From contig JALFLK010000021.1 in NCBI GenBank assembly GCA_022774755.1, positions 1 through 64,000 on the forward strand: a stretch of 64,000 nt of DNA. The letters run 5' to 3'. Source of the DNA: a bacterium (GTDB lineage Bacteria; Bacillota; Clostridia; Oscillospirales; Acutalibacteraceae). A program made the position numbers and the translations under genes. Shown here piece after piece: positions 24,026-34,378 of this stretch (within the stretch, counting starts at the first letter, position 1; every line of letters starts with the position of its first letter). The notes under the pieces were generated by a model that worked only from the letters and a program-made list of their open reading frames with translations, did no database searches and was not told where the DNA came from.

Positions 24026-24872
24026 GATAAAAGGCTTAACTAAACAGTACGGCGAAACGACTGCTCTTGACAATGTAACGCTTAAATTTGAAAACAACAA
24101 AATATACGGTCTTTTGGGCAGAAACGGAGCAGGAAAATCTACTCTGCTTAATATTATTACAAACAGAATTTTTACAACCTCCGGCGAGGTTTTAGTAGAT
24201 GGCGAAAATGTACGGGAGAACGACAGGGCGATTTCAAAAATCTATTTAATGAGCGAAAAAACTCTTTATCCGGGCGATATGAGAATAAATAATGTTTTCA
24301 AGTGGAGTAAAAAGTTTTATCCCGATTTTGACGAAAAAAGAGCATTTGAGCTTGCAGAGCTTTTTGAGCTTAACACAAACAAAAAGGTTAAACAGCTTTC
24401 GACGGGCTTTACTTCAATTTTTAAGTTGATAGTTGCACTTTGCGTTAATACTCCATATATTTTCCTTGATGAGCCTGTGCTGGGGCTTGATGCAAACAAT
24501 CGTGAGCTCTTCTATAAACTTCTGATTGAAAAATATTCCGAGGAGCCCTTCACGGTTGTAATTTCAACTCATCTGATTGAAGAAATTTCGACATTAATCG
24601 AGCAGGCAATAATTATTGAAAGCGGTAAAATCCTTGTAAATACCTCGAGAGAAGAGCTTTTACAGTCCGGCTATTCCGTGTCCGGCAAAGCCGTCTATGT
24701 AGATAATTATATTTCCGGAAAAGAAATTATCGGCGAGGATACTTTAGGCGGACTTAAAACGGCGTATGTTATGGGTAAGCCCCAGGCAGATATGCCGGAA
24801 AGTCTTGAGGTAACTGCTCTTGATTTACAAAAGCTGTTTGTTAAGCTTACAAATGCAAAGGAGGGAAAATAA
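24015..24872 (+). CDS. ABC transporter ATP-binding protein
   Basis: This 285-residue ATPase subunit has Walker A GRNGAGKST, Walker B YIFLDEPVLGLD and the switch histidine in STHLIEE. The signature LSTGFTS is a degenerate LSGGQ, common in YtrB-like exporters. GTG 24015 is chosen over the track ATG 23997 because AAAGGGG precedes it and the protein then begins MSIEIKGL. It couples ATP hydrolysis to the permease encoded next. The substrate is unknown; relatives respond to cell-wall antibiotics. Confidence 0.88.
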   Translation: MSIEIKGLTKQYGETTALDNVTLKFENNKIYGLLGRNGAGKSTLLNIITNRIFTTSGEVLVDGENVRENDRAISKIYLMSEKTLYPGDMRINNVFKWSKKFYPDFDEKRAFELAELFELNTNKKVKQLSTGFTSIFKLIVALCVNTPYIFLDEPVLGLDANNRELFYKLLIEKYSEEPFTVVISTHLIEEISTLIEQAIIIESGKILVNTSREELLQSGYSVSGKAVYVDNYISGKEIIGEDTLGGLKTAYVMGKPQADMPESLEVTALDLQKLFVKLTNAKEGK

Positions 24873-25633
24873 TGAGACTTAGAAACTCTTATTTATATCA
24901 GTTAAAAGGAAGCTTAAAACCAATTACTATTTTTTATTCAATTTTTATATTGCTGACAGTTGTGTCTTCAATATCCGCTTTTTTTGCTAAAGATTCGATT
25001 TTTCAAATGTCAGGTTGGGATTTTGGGATTTTAATTTTTATGTTTATAATGGGATGTGCTTGTTTTAACGAAGATTTTCCGATGCATCTGCAAAATTCCG
25101 TTTCAAGAAAAACGTATTTTACCGCAAAGCTGTTATCCGTATTCAGCAGTTCAGCAATTATGACGGCGCTTTATGCGGCGTTTACACTGTTGATTCATTG
25201 GATTTTTCAATATTTACTTAGCAATTTTACAGTGTTTGAAATAACTTCCGTATTTGAAATGCTGTATTTCGGCGGTGAGGGGATTTTCAGCTTTTCTATG
25301 TATTTATGGACCGCTTTGCTTATATTTACTTCGGCTGTGTTTGTTAATATGCTGGGAATGTTTATATCGGGTGTGTTTTACAGAACAGGAAAACTTACGA
25401 GAATACTGTTAGCCGCAGGTATTCCACTGTTCTTTATTATGATTTTTCCCATGGTTGATTACACATTCTTCGGGAGAACATTGTATGCAGAGGTATTTAA
25501 GTTTATAGGAAATGTATTCGGAATTTTCGAGAAGACTCCATGGAAAGCCACAGTTTCTTTCGGCGTTTTGTTTGCTGTTTCAACTGTTGCAGCTTGGCTT
25601 GTAATCAGAAAAGCCCCGATAAAAAATAAATAA
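24872..25633 (+). CDS. ABC transporter permease
   Basis: This 253-residue protein has six hydrophobic segments and is the membrane partner of the preceding ATPase. The stop and start overlap by one base (TAATG). No conserved motif beyond the helices is seen; the identity rests on topology and operon position. The ribosome site AGGAGGG sits in the ATPase 3' end. Confidence 0.8.
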   Translation: MRLRNSYLYQLKGSLKPITIFYSIFILLTVVSSISAFFAKDSIFQMSGWDFGILIFMFIMGCACFNEDFPMHLQNSVSRKTYFTAKLLSVFSSSAIMTALYAAFTLLIHWIFQYLLSNFTVFEITSVFEMLYFGGEGIFSFSMYLWTALLIFTSAVFVNMLGMFISGVFYRTGKLTRILLAAGIPLFFIMIFPMVDYTFFGRTLYAEVFKFIGNVFGIFEKTPWKATVSFGVLFAVSTVAAWLVIRKAPIKNK

Positions 25634-25650
25634 TCCGACGCTGAACATTA

Positions 25651-25687
25651 AGAAAGGGCGGTCTTGCGTGACTGTCCTTTCTTTTTT
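25651..25687 (+). terminator. Terminator of the GntR-ABC operon
   Basis: Imperfect stem AGAAAGGGCGGTC/GACTGTCCTTTCT followed by TTTTTT. Confidence 0.7.
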
Positions 25688-25878
25688 GTAAAAATCCTTT
25701 TATATATGCAATTAGGCTGATGAATTTTAAGAAAAGAATTTTATATCAGAAGTAAAAACACTTGTTTATTAGAAAATATTGCCTTTTTCCTTAAATGTTG
25801 TTATAATCATCTTATTGCAAAGGACAATAATAAAAGATATTGTCTTCTTTTTTAGTCAATCTGAAAGGATATGAAAAT

Positions 25879-27147
25879 ATGGAACCTCTGAAAAGAGAAA
25901 AAATCGGCGACGGAGCGCATTTTAATTCAGTCAGCGTCAGTCGGTTTAAGACTATGAAAATTACTGTTTCGGCGTATGTTCCGGCAAGCAAAGACACCGC
26001 TTCAGAGTATGCTCTGCTTAGCGATATTTTAACACGCAGTACAAAAGATTATCCGACCCTCTCGCTGCTTGAAAAAAAGCTTTTGTCGCTGTATGGCGCA
26101 GAGCTTTCCTCCGAAGTTAAAATTTTCGGAGATATGCAGGTTATCAGCCTTACTGCGTCAGGGCTTGACGAAAGATATGCTTTTGACAATACGGCAATAG
26201 CCTCGGAATTGTCGGCGATATTATGCGGCGCCCTGTTTGAGCCAAACGTAAACAACGGCGCATTTGATTCTGAAGAGCTTAATCAGAGCAAAAGGCAGAT
26301 TTATGATTCAATAGACGCAGAGTTCAGCGATAAAAGGACCTATTCGGTGTCTAAATGCGTAGAAATTATGTGCAGTGATTCTCCGGCCGGGGTGAATCGC
26401 CTGGGTGATAAAGAAAGTATAAAAAAGGTTACGGAAAAGAGTCTTTACAGCGCTTGGTGCAGATTGCTGAAAACAGCCCGTTTTGAGATTATGTATGTGG
26501 CTGATACAGATTCTGAAAATGCAAAGAAGATTTTTTTCGAGCATTTTAATTCCGTGGAGCGCAAGCCTGCTGAATTAAAAACCCGGCTGTTTACAGCAGA
26601 GGGAAATATAAAAGAGGTAACGGAAGAAATGGAGCTTGCCCAGTCAAAGCTTGTTATGGGATTTGAAACGGGCTTAAACTCCGAGTACGAAAATTATCCG
26701 CAGATGATGCTTTTGTCAGCGGTTTTAGGCGGAACGCCCAGCTCAAAGCTGTTTATGAATGTGAGAGAAAAGCAGAGCCTGTGCTATTATTGCATCTCAA
26801 GATATAACAGAATAAAAGGCTATATGATTATTGAAAGCGGCGTAGAAACAGCTAATCTTGAAAAAGCCCGCTGTTCAATATTGGAACAGCTTCAGCAGTT
26901 AAAGGACGGCAATATTACTGATTTCGAAATAAGCGCCGCAAAGCTTGCCATGACAAACAGTTTTAGGTCTGTGGGCGATACGGTTTCCGGAATAGAGTCC
27001 TGGTATCTTTCAAGGATAACTGAGGACAAAATTTCAACTCCGGAAGAAACTGCAAAGCAGATTAACGCAGTTACAAAGGAACAGCTTGTTTCTCTTGCAC
27101 AAAGAATTAAGCTTGACACCGTTTACACCCTAAAAAGTAAGGAATGA
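25879..27147 (+). CDS. M16-family peptidase-like protein, YfmF type
   Basis: This 422-residue protein has the M16 (pitrilysin-like) fold, seen in KDYPTLSLLEKKLLSLYGAEL and GGTPSSKLFMNVREKQSLCYY. It lacks the HxxEH zinc motif, so it is the inactive partner of the next gene. In B. subtilis the paired YmfF/YmfH proteins are needed for 5-aminopentanol modification of elongation factor P. ATG 25879 (MEPLKREKIG) is chosen because GAAAGGA lies upstream. It ends four bases before the partner gene, forming a coupled pair. Confidence 0.85.
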   Translation: MEPLKREKIGDGAHFNSVSVSRFKTMKITVSAYVPASKDTASEYALLSDILTRSTKDYPTLSLLEKKLLSLYGAELSSEVKIFGDMQVISLTASGLDERYAFDNTAIASELSAILCGALFEPNVNNGAFDSEELNQSKRQIYDSIDAEFSDKRTYSVSKCVEIMCSDSPAGVNRLGDKESIKKVTEKSLYSAWCRLLKTARFEIMYVADTDSENAKKIFFEHFNSVERKPAELKTRLFTAEGNIKEVTEEMELAQSKLVMGFETGLNSEYENYPQMMLLSAVLGGTPSSKLFMNVREKQSLCYYCISRYNRIKGYMIIESGVETANLEKARCSILEQLQQLKDGNITDFEISAAKLAMTNSFRSVGDTVSGIESWYLSRITEDKISTPEETAKQINAVTKEQLVSLAQRIKLDTVYTLKSKE

Positions 27148-27151
27148 TATT

Positions 27152-28426
27152 ATGAGTACAATTCAAGAGATTAACAGCGCCCGTACAGGCGATAAATACT
27201 ATAAAATTAACCATGATTCCGGGCTGACGATTTATGTTTATCCCAAAGACGGCTACACATCCTCCTATGGAATCTTCGGCACAAACTACGGCAGTATAAA
27301 CACAAGGTTTTCTGTAGACGGCGGACAGGAGATAACCGTTCCCGACGGAATTGCTCACTATTTGGAGCATAAACTTTTTGAAAGCGAAGACGGCGACGCA
27401 TTTACAAGGTTTGCAAAAACCGGAGCAAGCGCAAACGCCTATACGAGCTTTGAAAAAACCTGCTACCTGTTTTCCTGCTCAGATAAATTTGAAGAAAATC
27501 TTGAAATCCTGCTCGATTTTGTAAGAACTCCGTATTTTACGGCTGAAACAGTTGCTAAAGAGCAGGGGATAATCGGTCAGGAAATAAAAATGTACGACGA
27601 CGCTCCCGACTGGAAAGTGATGTTTAATCTGCTTGAGTGCCTCTATCATAATCACCCTGTTAAGATTGATATTGCCGGCACCGTTGAAACTATTGCTCAG
27701 ATTACAGCAGAAAAGCTTTATCAGGTTTACGATGTGTTTTACAGCCTTGAAAATATGGCGCTGTGCGTTGCGGGAAACGTAAATCCCCGGCAGGTAATCA
27801 GTATTGCAGACAAGGTGCTGAAGAAAGGAAAAGAAAAGAAGATTACAAACGATTTTGAGGACGAGCCCTATAATATTGTTTCGACCTACCGTGAACAAAT
27901 TATGCCGGTTACGGTTCCGGTGTTTAACCTTGGCTTTAAAGAGAGAGCCGACAGCCGTATGATGTCCGCCTCTGTTTCTGCGGAAACAGATGTACTTCTT
28001 ACAATGCTTTTTTCACCGTCTTCAGAGCTTTACAGCAGACTGCTTAAAGAGAATCTAATCAATTCAACATTCAGCTTTGAGGTTTTCGAGGGCCCCGGTT
28101 ATCTGTCCGTAATCCTTGGGGGAGAATCGAGAAATCCAAAAAAAGCCGCCGATATAATAAAAGAATACATCAATTCCGTCAGGGAAAACGGCATTTCAAG
28201 GGGAGATTTTGAGTCTTCCAAGAAAGCGTGCTACGGTGACGCTGTTTCCTCACTGAATAATATCCAAAATATCGGAAACGCCCTTATTGCAAGCCATTTT
28301 ACAAACAGGGAGTTTTTCAAAAACATTGACGCCCTTGCAGAAGTAAAGTTTGAAGATGTAGAGAGAAGATTCGGCGAAATACTGAACACATCAAACTGCG
28401 CCTTATCGGTTGTGAAAGGAGAGTAA
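27152..28426 (+). CDS. M16-family zinc peptidase, YfmH type
   Basis: This 424-residue peptidase has the inverted zinc motif HYLEH in GIAHYLEHKLFES at about residues 69-81 and the downstream glutamate region EQGIIGQEIKMYDD. The C-terminal half is the second M16 domain. Together with the preceding inactive homologue it should form the heterodimer typical of M16B proteins. Its role in EF-P modification is taken from the B. subtilis family, not shown here. The lgt gene starts two bases after its stop. Confidence 0.88.
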   Translation: MSTIQEINSARTGDKYYKINHDSGLTIYVYPKDGYTSSYGIFGTNYGSINTRFSVDGGQEITVPDGIAHYLEHKLFESEDGDAFTRFAKTGASANAYTSFEKTCYLFSCSDKFEENLEILLDFVRTPYFTAETVAKEQGIIGQEIKMYDDAPDWKVMFNLLECLYHNHPVKIDIAGTVETIAQITAEKLYQVYDVFYSLENMALCVAGNVNPRQVISIADKVLKKGKEKKITNDFEDEPYNIVSTYREQIMPVTVPVFNLGFKERADSRMMSASVSAETDVLLTMLFSPSSELYSRLLKENLINSTFSFEVFEGPGYLSVILGGESRNPKKAADIIKEYINSVRENGISRGDFESSKKACYGDAVSSLNNIQNIGNALIASHFTNREFFKNIDALAEVKFEDVERRFGEILNTSNCALSVVKGE

Positions 28427-28427
28427 T

Positions 28428-29270
28428 ATGTATAATGTTTCCTTTCCCGGCTTGGGAATAAACGGATTATCTGTAAATCCGGTTGCGTTGTCCGTAGGAA
28501 ATTTTCAGATTTTTTGGTACGGAATAATAATCGCTTCAGGATTGGTGCTTGCCTTTATATACGCCTGGTTTTCCTCAAGCCGTTTTAACGTTGACCGTAA
28601 CAAGCTTATAAATTGCGTTTTGGTTGGAATTATCACGGGAATAATCGGCGCACGGCTGTACTATGTTTTGTTTTCTCTTGACTACTATCTTGCTCACCCT
28701 GTTGAAATTTTCTATATTCACCGGGGCGGACTTGCTATTTACGGCGGAATTATCGGTGCGCTTTTAGGCGGATGTATTGTAGCAAAAATTCAAAATATGA
28801 AAGTTATGCCTGTGCTTGATATAGCCTCATTGGGATTTTTAATCGGGCAGGGTATCGGCAGATGGGGCAACTTTGCAAACCAGGAGGCATTCGGCACACC
28901 TACCGATTTGCCATGGGGAATGATAAGCGAAAATACAGGCGGAGTAACCGTACATCCCTGCTTTTTGTATGAATCCATTTGGTGTCTGCTCGGTTTTGTA
29001 ATCATTCATTTCCTCAGCAAAAAATTCCAGAAGTATTCAGGTCAGGTGTTTTATATGTACCTTGTGTGGTACGGCTTTGAGCGTATGCTTGTAGAGGGAC
29101 TTCGCACAGACAGCCTGTATCTGCCCTTTACTATGTTCGGAGCAGAAATAAGAGTATCACAGCTTTTGTCATTACTTTTAGTAATTTTCGGCGTAGTGAT
29201 GCTTATTATAAACAGAAAGAAGGAGGATCCATTCTATGCAGATTATAGACGGAAAAAAAGTGTCGGCTGA
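28428..29270 (+). CDS. lgt: Prolipoprotein diacylglyceryl transferase
   Basis: This 280-residue membrane enzyme transfers diacylglycerol from phosphatidylglycerol to the lipobox cysteine of prelipoproteins. Seven helices and the Lgt signature GRWGNFANQEAFG (residues about 144-156) are visible, with catalytic-region HRGGLAIYGG near 102 and LYESIWCLLGF near 182. Ribosome site GGAGAGTA. It overlaps folD by 35 bases. Confidence 0.95.
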   Translation: MYNVSFPGLGINGLSVNPVALSVGNFQIFWYGIIIASGLVLAFIYAWFSSSRFNVDRNKLINCVLVGIITGIIGARLYYVLFSLDYYLAHPVEIFYIHRGGLAIYGGIIGALLGGCIVAKIQNMKVMPVLDIASLGFLIGQGIGRWGNFANQEAFGTPTDLPWGMISENTGGVTVHPCFLYESIWCLLGFVIIHFLSKKFQKYSGQVFYMYLVWYGFERMLVEGLRTDSLYLPFTMFGAEIRVSQLLSLLLVIFGVVMLIINRKKEDPFYADYRRKKSVG

Positions 29271-30084
29271 GGTTAAGGCTCAGGTGGCAAAAGAAACGGA
29301 ACTGCTTAAAAGCAAAGGCATTGTTCCGGGACTTGCGGTGGTTATTGTGGGCGATGACCCGGCTTCGAGAGTTTATGTAAACAACAAAAAGAAAGCCTGT
29401 GAGCTTGTGGGCTTTAAGTCGGAGGAATACGCACTTCCAGCACAAACAACTCAGCAGGAGCTTTTGGATTTGGTAGAGACTCTTAATGATAAAAAAGACA
29501 TAAACGGAATTTTGGTTCAGCTTCCTTTGCCTGAGCATCTTGACGAAAAGCAAATAATCGAGGCAATAAATTCCATCAAGGATGTTGACGCCTTTAATGC
29601 GGTGAATGTAGGAAAAATTATGATTGGCGACTATGACTTTTTGCCCTGTACTCCCGCAGGCGTTATGGAAATGCTTTCATACTATAACATACCTGTCAGC
29701 GGCAAGAACTGCGTTGTAATAGGCAGAAGCAACATAGTAGGCAAGCCTATGGCTATGCTTCTGCTCCACCAGAACGGTACTGTTACCATATGCCACAGCA
29801 AAACCCGAAACCTGAACGAAATCTGCGCCGGTGCAGATATTCTTGTTGCAGCGGTAGGTATTCCCAAATTCGTTAAGGCGGATATGGTCAAAGAGGGGGC
29901 TGTCGTTATAGATGTGGGAATGGACAGAGATGAAAACGGCAAGCTTTGCGGTGATGTTGATTTTGACGATGTAAAAGAAAAAACCTCCTATATTACGCCT
30001 GTTCCGGGAGGAGTAGGCCCTATGACTATCGCAACTTTGATGAAAAATACTCTTAAAGCCTGCAAATTGCAAAATAATTGTTGA
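29236..30084 (+). CDS. folD: Methylenetetrahydrofolate dehydrogenase/cyclohydrolase
   Basis: This 282-residue bifunctional enzyme interconverts methylene-, methenyl- and 10-formyl-tetrahydrofolate. Family motifs: YVNNKKKACE with the catalytic Lys, the GILVQLPLPEHLDE loop, PCTPAGVMEML and the NADP site VVIGRSNIVGKPMA. It ends PVPGGVGPMTIATLM as usual. AAGGAGG precedes ATG 29236 inside lgt. It supplies formyl-THF, used by purN and the AICAR transformylase encoded 20 kb downstream. Confidence 0.96.
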   Translation: MQIIDGKKVSAEVKAQVAKETELLKSKGIVPGLAVVIVGDDPASRVYVNNKKKACELVGFKSEEYALPAQTTQQELLDLVETLNDKKDINGILVQLPLPEHLDEKQIIEAINSIKDVDAFNAVNVGKIMIGDYDFLPCTPAGVMEMLSYYNIPVSGKNCVVIGRSNIVGKPMAMLLLHQNGTVTICHSKTRNLNEICAGADILVAAVGIPKFVKADMVKEGAVVIDVGMDRDENGKLCGDVDFDDVKEKTSYITPVPGGVGPMTIATLMKNTLKACKLQNNC

Positions 30085-30109
30085 CATTGAATTATCGTTG
30101 TGATATATT
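30081..30109 (+). promoter_or_regulatory. Promoter of rplU operon
   Basis: TTGACA (30081-30086, overlapping the folD stop), 17-base spacer, TATATT (30104-30109). Confidence 0.7.
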
Positions 30110-30115
30110 ATATAA

Positions 30116-30193
30116 GCCGCTTATTGTAGGTTAGCAAGTGAACTTGTGTTCCGCCTGACAATAGCGAGTCTGAATAAAGGAATGGTACTTAGA
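30116..30193 (+). promoter_or_regulatory. Probable L21 leader RNA
   Basis: The untranslated leader of rplU carries paired elements and short conserved-looking words (GGTTAGCAAGTG, CCGCCTGACAATAGCGAGTC) ending just before the start codon, as in the ribosomal protein L21 leader family. In such leaders L21 is thought to bind and repress its own operon. The match was made by eye; the weak spacing of AAAGGA to ATG 30194 fits translational control. Confidence 0.55.
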
Positions 30194-30502
30194 ATGTACG
30201 CTATTATCGAAACAGGCGGCAAGCAGTACAAGGTAACTAATGACGAAGTTATTTTTGTTGAAAAGCTTGACGCTGAAGCAAATGCAACGGTTTCCTTTAA
30301 TGTAGTGGCATTGGGAACAGACGACGGAATTAAGGTCGGCACTCCTTATGTTGACGGCGCAAAGGTAACAGGCGAAGTTTTAAAGAACGGAAAAGGCAAA
30401 AAAATCAGAGTTGCTACTTATAAGCCTAAAAAGGGCGAAAAGAGAGCTCTCGGTCACAGACAGCCTTACACAAAGGTTCAGATTAAGACCATCGAAGCTT
30501 AA
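30194..30502 (+). CDS. rplU: 50S ribosomal protein L21
   Basis: This 102-residue large-subunit protein binds 23S rRNA. It begins MYAIIETGGKQYKV and ends with the family tail YKPKKGEKRALGHRQPYTKV. The track ORF starts 16 codons earlier inside the leader; ATG 30194 is the conserved start. It is the first gene of rplU-prp-rpmA, two bases before prp. Confidence 0.96.
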   Translation: MYAIIETGGKQYKVTNDEVIFVEKLDAEANATVSFNVVALGTDDGIKVGTPYVDGAKVTGEVLKNGKGKKIRVATYKPKKGEKRALGHRQPYTKVQIKTIEA

Positions 30503-30504
30503 TT

Positions 30505-30825
30505 ATGATTGATGTTAAGTTTTTTAAATCCGATTATGAGCTTGTCGGATTTGAGGTGTCCGGTCATTCTGATTACAGCGAAAGCGGTTCGGACATCGTT
30601 TGCGCTGCCGTTAGCTCGGCGGCATTTATGACGGCTAACACTTTGACCGAGATTTTGAATGTTAAGGTGGATTTACAGTACAGCGACGACGGTCTGATAA
30701 GGCTTATGCTGTGCACTGCCGACGCAAAAGCGTGCAAAGTTGTTATGCAGGGGTTCAAGCTCCACATAGTTGCTCTTCAGGAGCAGTACAAAAATCACAT
30801 TAAGGTTGATATTTTGGAGGTGTAA
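30505..30825 (+). CDS. prp: Ribosomal-processing cysteine protease Prp
   Basis: This 106-residue cysteine protease of the YsxB family removes the N-terminal extension of L27 in Firmicutes. The catalytic His is in SGHSDY and the Cys in [12 protein letters not shown] (residues about 22-38). It lies between rplU and rpmA. The encoded L27 here does have the cleavable extension, so the pair is functionally consistent. Confidence 0.93.
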   Translation: MIDVKFFKSDYELVGFEVSGHSDYSESGSDIVCAAVSSAAFMTANTLTEILNVKVDLQYSDDGLIRLMLCTADAKACKVVMQGFKLHIVALQEQYKNHIKVDILEV

Positions 30826-30829
30826 GGTA

Positions 30830-31114
30830 ATGCTTAAAATAAACATTCAGTTATTCGCACATAAAAAGGGACAGGGTAGTTCTAACAACGGCCGTGACAG
30901 TGAGTCAAAACGTCTCGGCGTAAAGCGTGCCGACGGACAGGCTGTTTTGGCAGGAAACATTCTTGTTAAGCAGAGAGGTACTCATATTCATCCCGGCAAT
31001 AATGTAGGTATCGGTTCTGATGATACTCTTTATGCTAAGATTGACGGTATTCTCCGTTTCGAGCGTGTCGGCAAGGACAGAAAGCGTGCAAGCGTTTATC
31101 CTGTTCAGCAGTAA
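30830..31114 (+). CDS. rpmA: 50S ribosomal protein L27 with Prp-cleavable N-terminus
   Basis: This 94-residue protein reaches the peptidyl-transferase centre. It starts [18 protein letters not shown]: the first nine residues are the extension removed by Prp (cleavage expected after the F of NIQLF). The conserved body [13 protein letters not shown] and the C-terminus follow. ATG 30830 has GGAGGTGTAAGG upstream; the track start at 30770 is in prp. Confidence 0.96.
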   Translation: MLKINIQLFAHKKGQGSSNNGRDSESKRLGVKRADGQAVLAGNILVKQRGTHIHPGNNVGIGSDDTLYAKIDGILRFERVGKDRKRASVYPVQQ

Positions 31115-31130
31115 TTTTATCAGATGTCTT

Positions 31131-31160
31131 GGGCGGATTTTTATCCGCCCTTATTTATTT
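31131..31160 (+). terminator. Terminator of the rplU operon
   Basis: Stem GGGCGGA/TCCGCCC followed by TTATTTATTTT. Confidence 0.7.
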
Positions 31161-31234
31161 TCCTTGATTTTTATAATACTTTATAACACTAAAACAAAAA
31201 ATAAAATTCAAATTTTAATTCACCGTGGTGGCAT

Positions 31235-31606
31235 ATGCTTGAAAACGATTACATTATTAAACAAATAGATATTTTAATTAACTTTCTTGCCAAGGTGCTA
31301 TTTAAGAAAGATTCGGCGCAGTTTCATAATATTAAGGATGAAAACGGGAATATTACGGATACGGGACAACTGTATCTTAAGCTCCACGGTTTGACCGATA
31401 ACGGTCAAATAAATGATGCCGAGGACTTGCTGTTTTCTGAAATTGAAAAAGAGCAAAGATTGGACTACCTTGAGCTGGCTGTGGATTTTTACAATTATTT
31501 AAACGAAAAAGATGACAATTTCTTGGAAGAATACGATTTTTCAAGACAGGAAATATTTGACGGTATGAAGGATATTCAGAAAATATACGGACTTAACGAT
31601 GTTTAA
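31235..31606 (+). CDS. DUF6483-like hypothetical protein
   Basis: This is a 123-residue acidic, all-helical protein (MLENDYIIKQIDILINFLAKVLF). It resembles the DUF6483 family of small cytoplasmic Firmicutes proteins, whose function is unknown. It lies between the rplU terminator and obgE, with obgE 30 bases downstream, so they may be co-transcribed. No clear ribosome site was seen (GGTGG at a short distance), which lowers confidence in the exact start. Confidence 0.65.
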   Translation: MLENDYIIKQIDILINFLAKVLFKKDSAQFHNIKDENGNITDTGQLYLKLHGLTDNGQINDAEDLLFSEIEKEQRLDYLELAVDFYNYLNEKDDNFLEEYDFSRQEIFDGMKDIQKIYGLNDV

Positions 31607-32908
<1,302 letters not shown>

Positions 32909-32911
32909 ACT

Positions 32912-33319
32912 ATGAATAATACCGATAATAACACCGCAAATTATAATTTTGAACCCAAAAATTATTCCCCACTTACATTGGCTTTTATAGGCGATGGGGT
33001 ATATGATTTGATGGTGCGGACTTATCTTGCTTCCTGCGCAAACCGCCCTGTTGGAGAGCTGAACAAAATGAAGGTTTCTTTGGTTAATTGCAAGGCTCAG
33101 GCAGACTTTGCTCAAAAGCTTATGCCCTTGCTTACCGAAAGCGAGCTTGCCGTGTATAAACGCGGCAGAAACGCCCACACCGCCAACACCCCGAAAAATT
33201 CATCCTCAGCCGATTATCACAGCGCCACAGGCTTTGAAGCACTGTTCGGATATTTATACATATCAAAAGAATATGAAAGGCTCAGCGAAATATTTAATAC
33301 TATATTAGAATTAAAATAG
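32912..33319 (+). CDS. mrnC: Mini-ribonuclease III
   Basis: This 135-residue RNase III catalytic-domain protein lacks a dsRNA-binding domain and in B. subtilis matures 23S rRNA ends. The signature is LAFIGDGVYDLMVR with the metal-binding acidic residues, then KRGRNAHTANTPKN and YHSATGFEALFGYLYI. It lies three bases after obgE. Many Firmicutes pair mrnC with cysS instead. Confidence 0.93.
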   Translation: MNNTDNNTANYNFEPKNYSPLTLAFIGDGVYDLMVRTYLASCANRPVGELNKMKVSLVNCKAQADFAQKLMPLLTESELAVYKRGRNAHTANTPKNSSSADYHSATGFEALFGYLYISKEYERLSEIFNTILELK

Positions 33320-33337
33320 CTTTTAGGGGGATGCACT

Positions 33338-34216
33338 TTGGATAAAAGCAAAAATTTCAGTTTTAAGGAATCCTTTATCGATTATTCAATAATCCTTTTA
33401 GGCTCCGTGATTTACGCCGTGTCGGTAGTAGTTTTCACTGCTCCCAATAATATTGCCCCCGGAGGACTGACAGGTATAGGAACGGTGCTTAACTACATGT
33501 TTAGTATTCCCATAGGCGTTACCATAATTATCCTAAATATCCCCCTGTTTATATGGGGAGCGGTGGAAAACGGAGTATCTTTTTTGGCTAAGACGATTAC
33601 CGCCACCCTTTTTTCGTCGGTTTTAATTGATATTTTAGGAGTTTTTATTCCTGTATATACCGGTGATACTATGTTGGCGGCAGTATTCGGAGGAATTTTA
33701 AACGGCACAGGACTGGGACTTATCTTTTACAGAGGTGGTTCTACCGGCGGAACGGATATAATTTCTCTTAATATACACAAGCATCTGCCCTTTATTTCAA
33801 CGGGTACGGTCATACTCGCCGCCGATGCTGTGATAATTGCACTTGCCGCCTTCGCCTACGGCACTCTGGAGAGCATCCTGTACGCTGTGATAGCTATATT
33901 TATTAGCGTAAAGGTTATTGACGCTTTGATTTACGGATTTGCGGGAAATAACGGAAAGACAATGTTCATAGTTACAGCAAAGTACGAAGAAATTACAAAG
34001 GCGCTGTTTAAATCCGTTGACAGGGGCGTTACGCTCCTTGATGCCGAGGGTGGTTACAGCAAAGAAAAGAAAAAGGTTATAATGTGCGCTTTGCGTCCTC
34101 AGCAGGTATATAAGGTGAATAATATAGTTAAAAAAATCGACGACAATGCCTTTACGGTTGTAACAACAGCAGGCGCAATCAGCGGAAAGGGTTTTAAAGC
34201 GAACCACATTTCCTGA
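33338..34216 (+). CDS. YitT-family membrane protein (first copy)
   Basis: This 292-residue protein has five to six N-terminal membrane helices (DUF161-type) and a C-terminal soluble DUF2179 domain (about 215-290; TKALFKSVDRGVTLLDAEGGYS). The family is widespread in Firmicutes with unclear function, possibly transport. The start is TTG 33338 with GGGGGA upstream, 19 bases after mrnC. A second paralogue lies at 35736. Confidence 0.85.
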   Translation: MDKSKNFSFKESFIDYSIILLGSVIYAVSVVVFTAPNNIAPGGLTGIGTVLNYMFSIPIGVTIIILNIPLFIWGAVENGVSFLAKTITATLFSSVLIDILGVFIPVYTGDTMLAAVFGGILNGTGLGLIFYRGGSTGGTDIISLNIHKHLPFISTGTVILAADAVIIALAAFAYGTLESILYAVIAIFISVKVIDALIYGFAGNNGKTMFIVTAKYEEITKALFKSVDRGVTLLDAEGGYSKEKKKVIMCALRPQQVYKVNNIVKKIDDNAFTVVTTAGAISGKGFKANHIS

Positions 34217-34280
34217 TAATACAGCCTGAGTGAAAAGCAAAGTACTTTACCGATGAATTGAAAAACCCCGTGATAAACGC

Positions 34281-34308
34281 TTGACAAAAAGGTGATTTGT
34301 GCTATAAT
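34281..34308 (+). promoter_or_regulatory. Promoter of rpsF-ssb-rpsR
   Basis: TTGACA (34281-34286), 16-base spacer, TATAAT (34303-34308). Confidence 0.75.
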
Positions 34309-34368
34309 GACTCTGTTATATTTGTATAACAATCCTTGCGGCGTCAGCCGCCATAATGTCCAGAAGGA
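34309..34368 (+). promoter_or_regulatory. Structured rpsF leader, possible S6:S18 site
   Basis: Two hairpins, GTTATA-tttg-TATAAC (34315-34330) and GCGGC-GTCA-GCCGC (34338-34351), lie just before the rpsF ribosome site. The position matches S6:S18 leader elements that mediate feedback in many bacteria, but the diagnostic loop was not confirmed. Confidence 0.45.
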
Positions 34369-34378
34369 GGTGCAGAAA

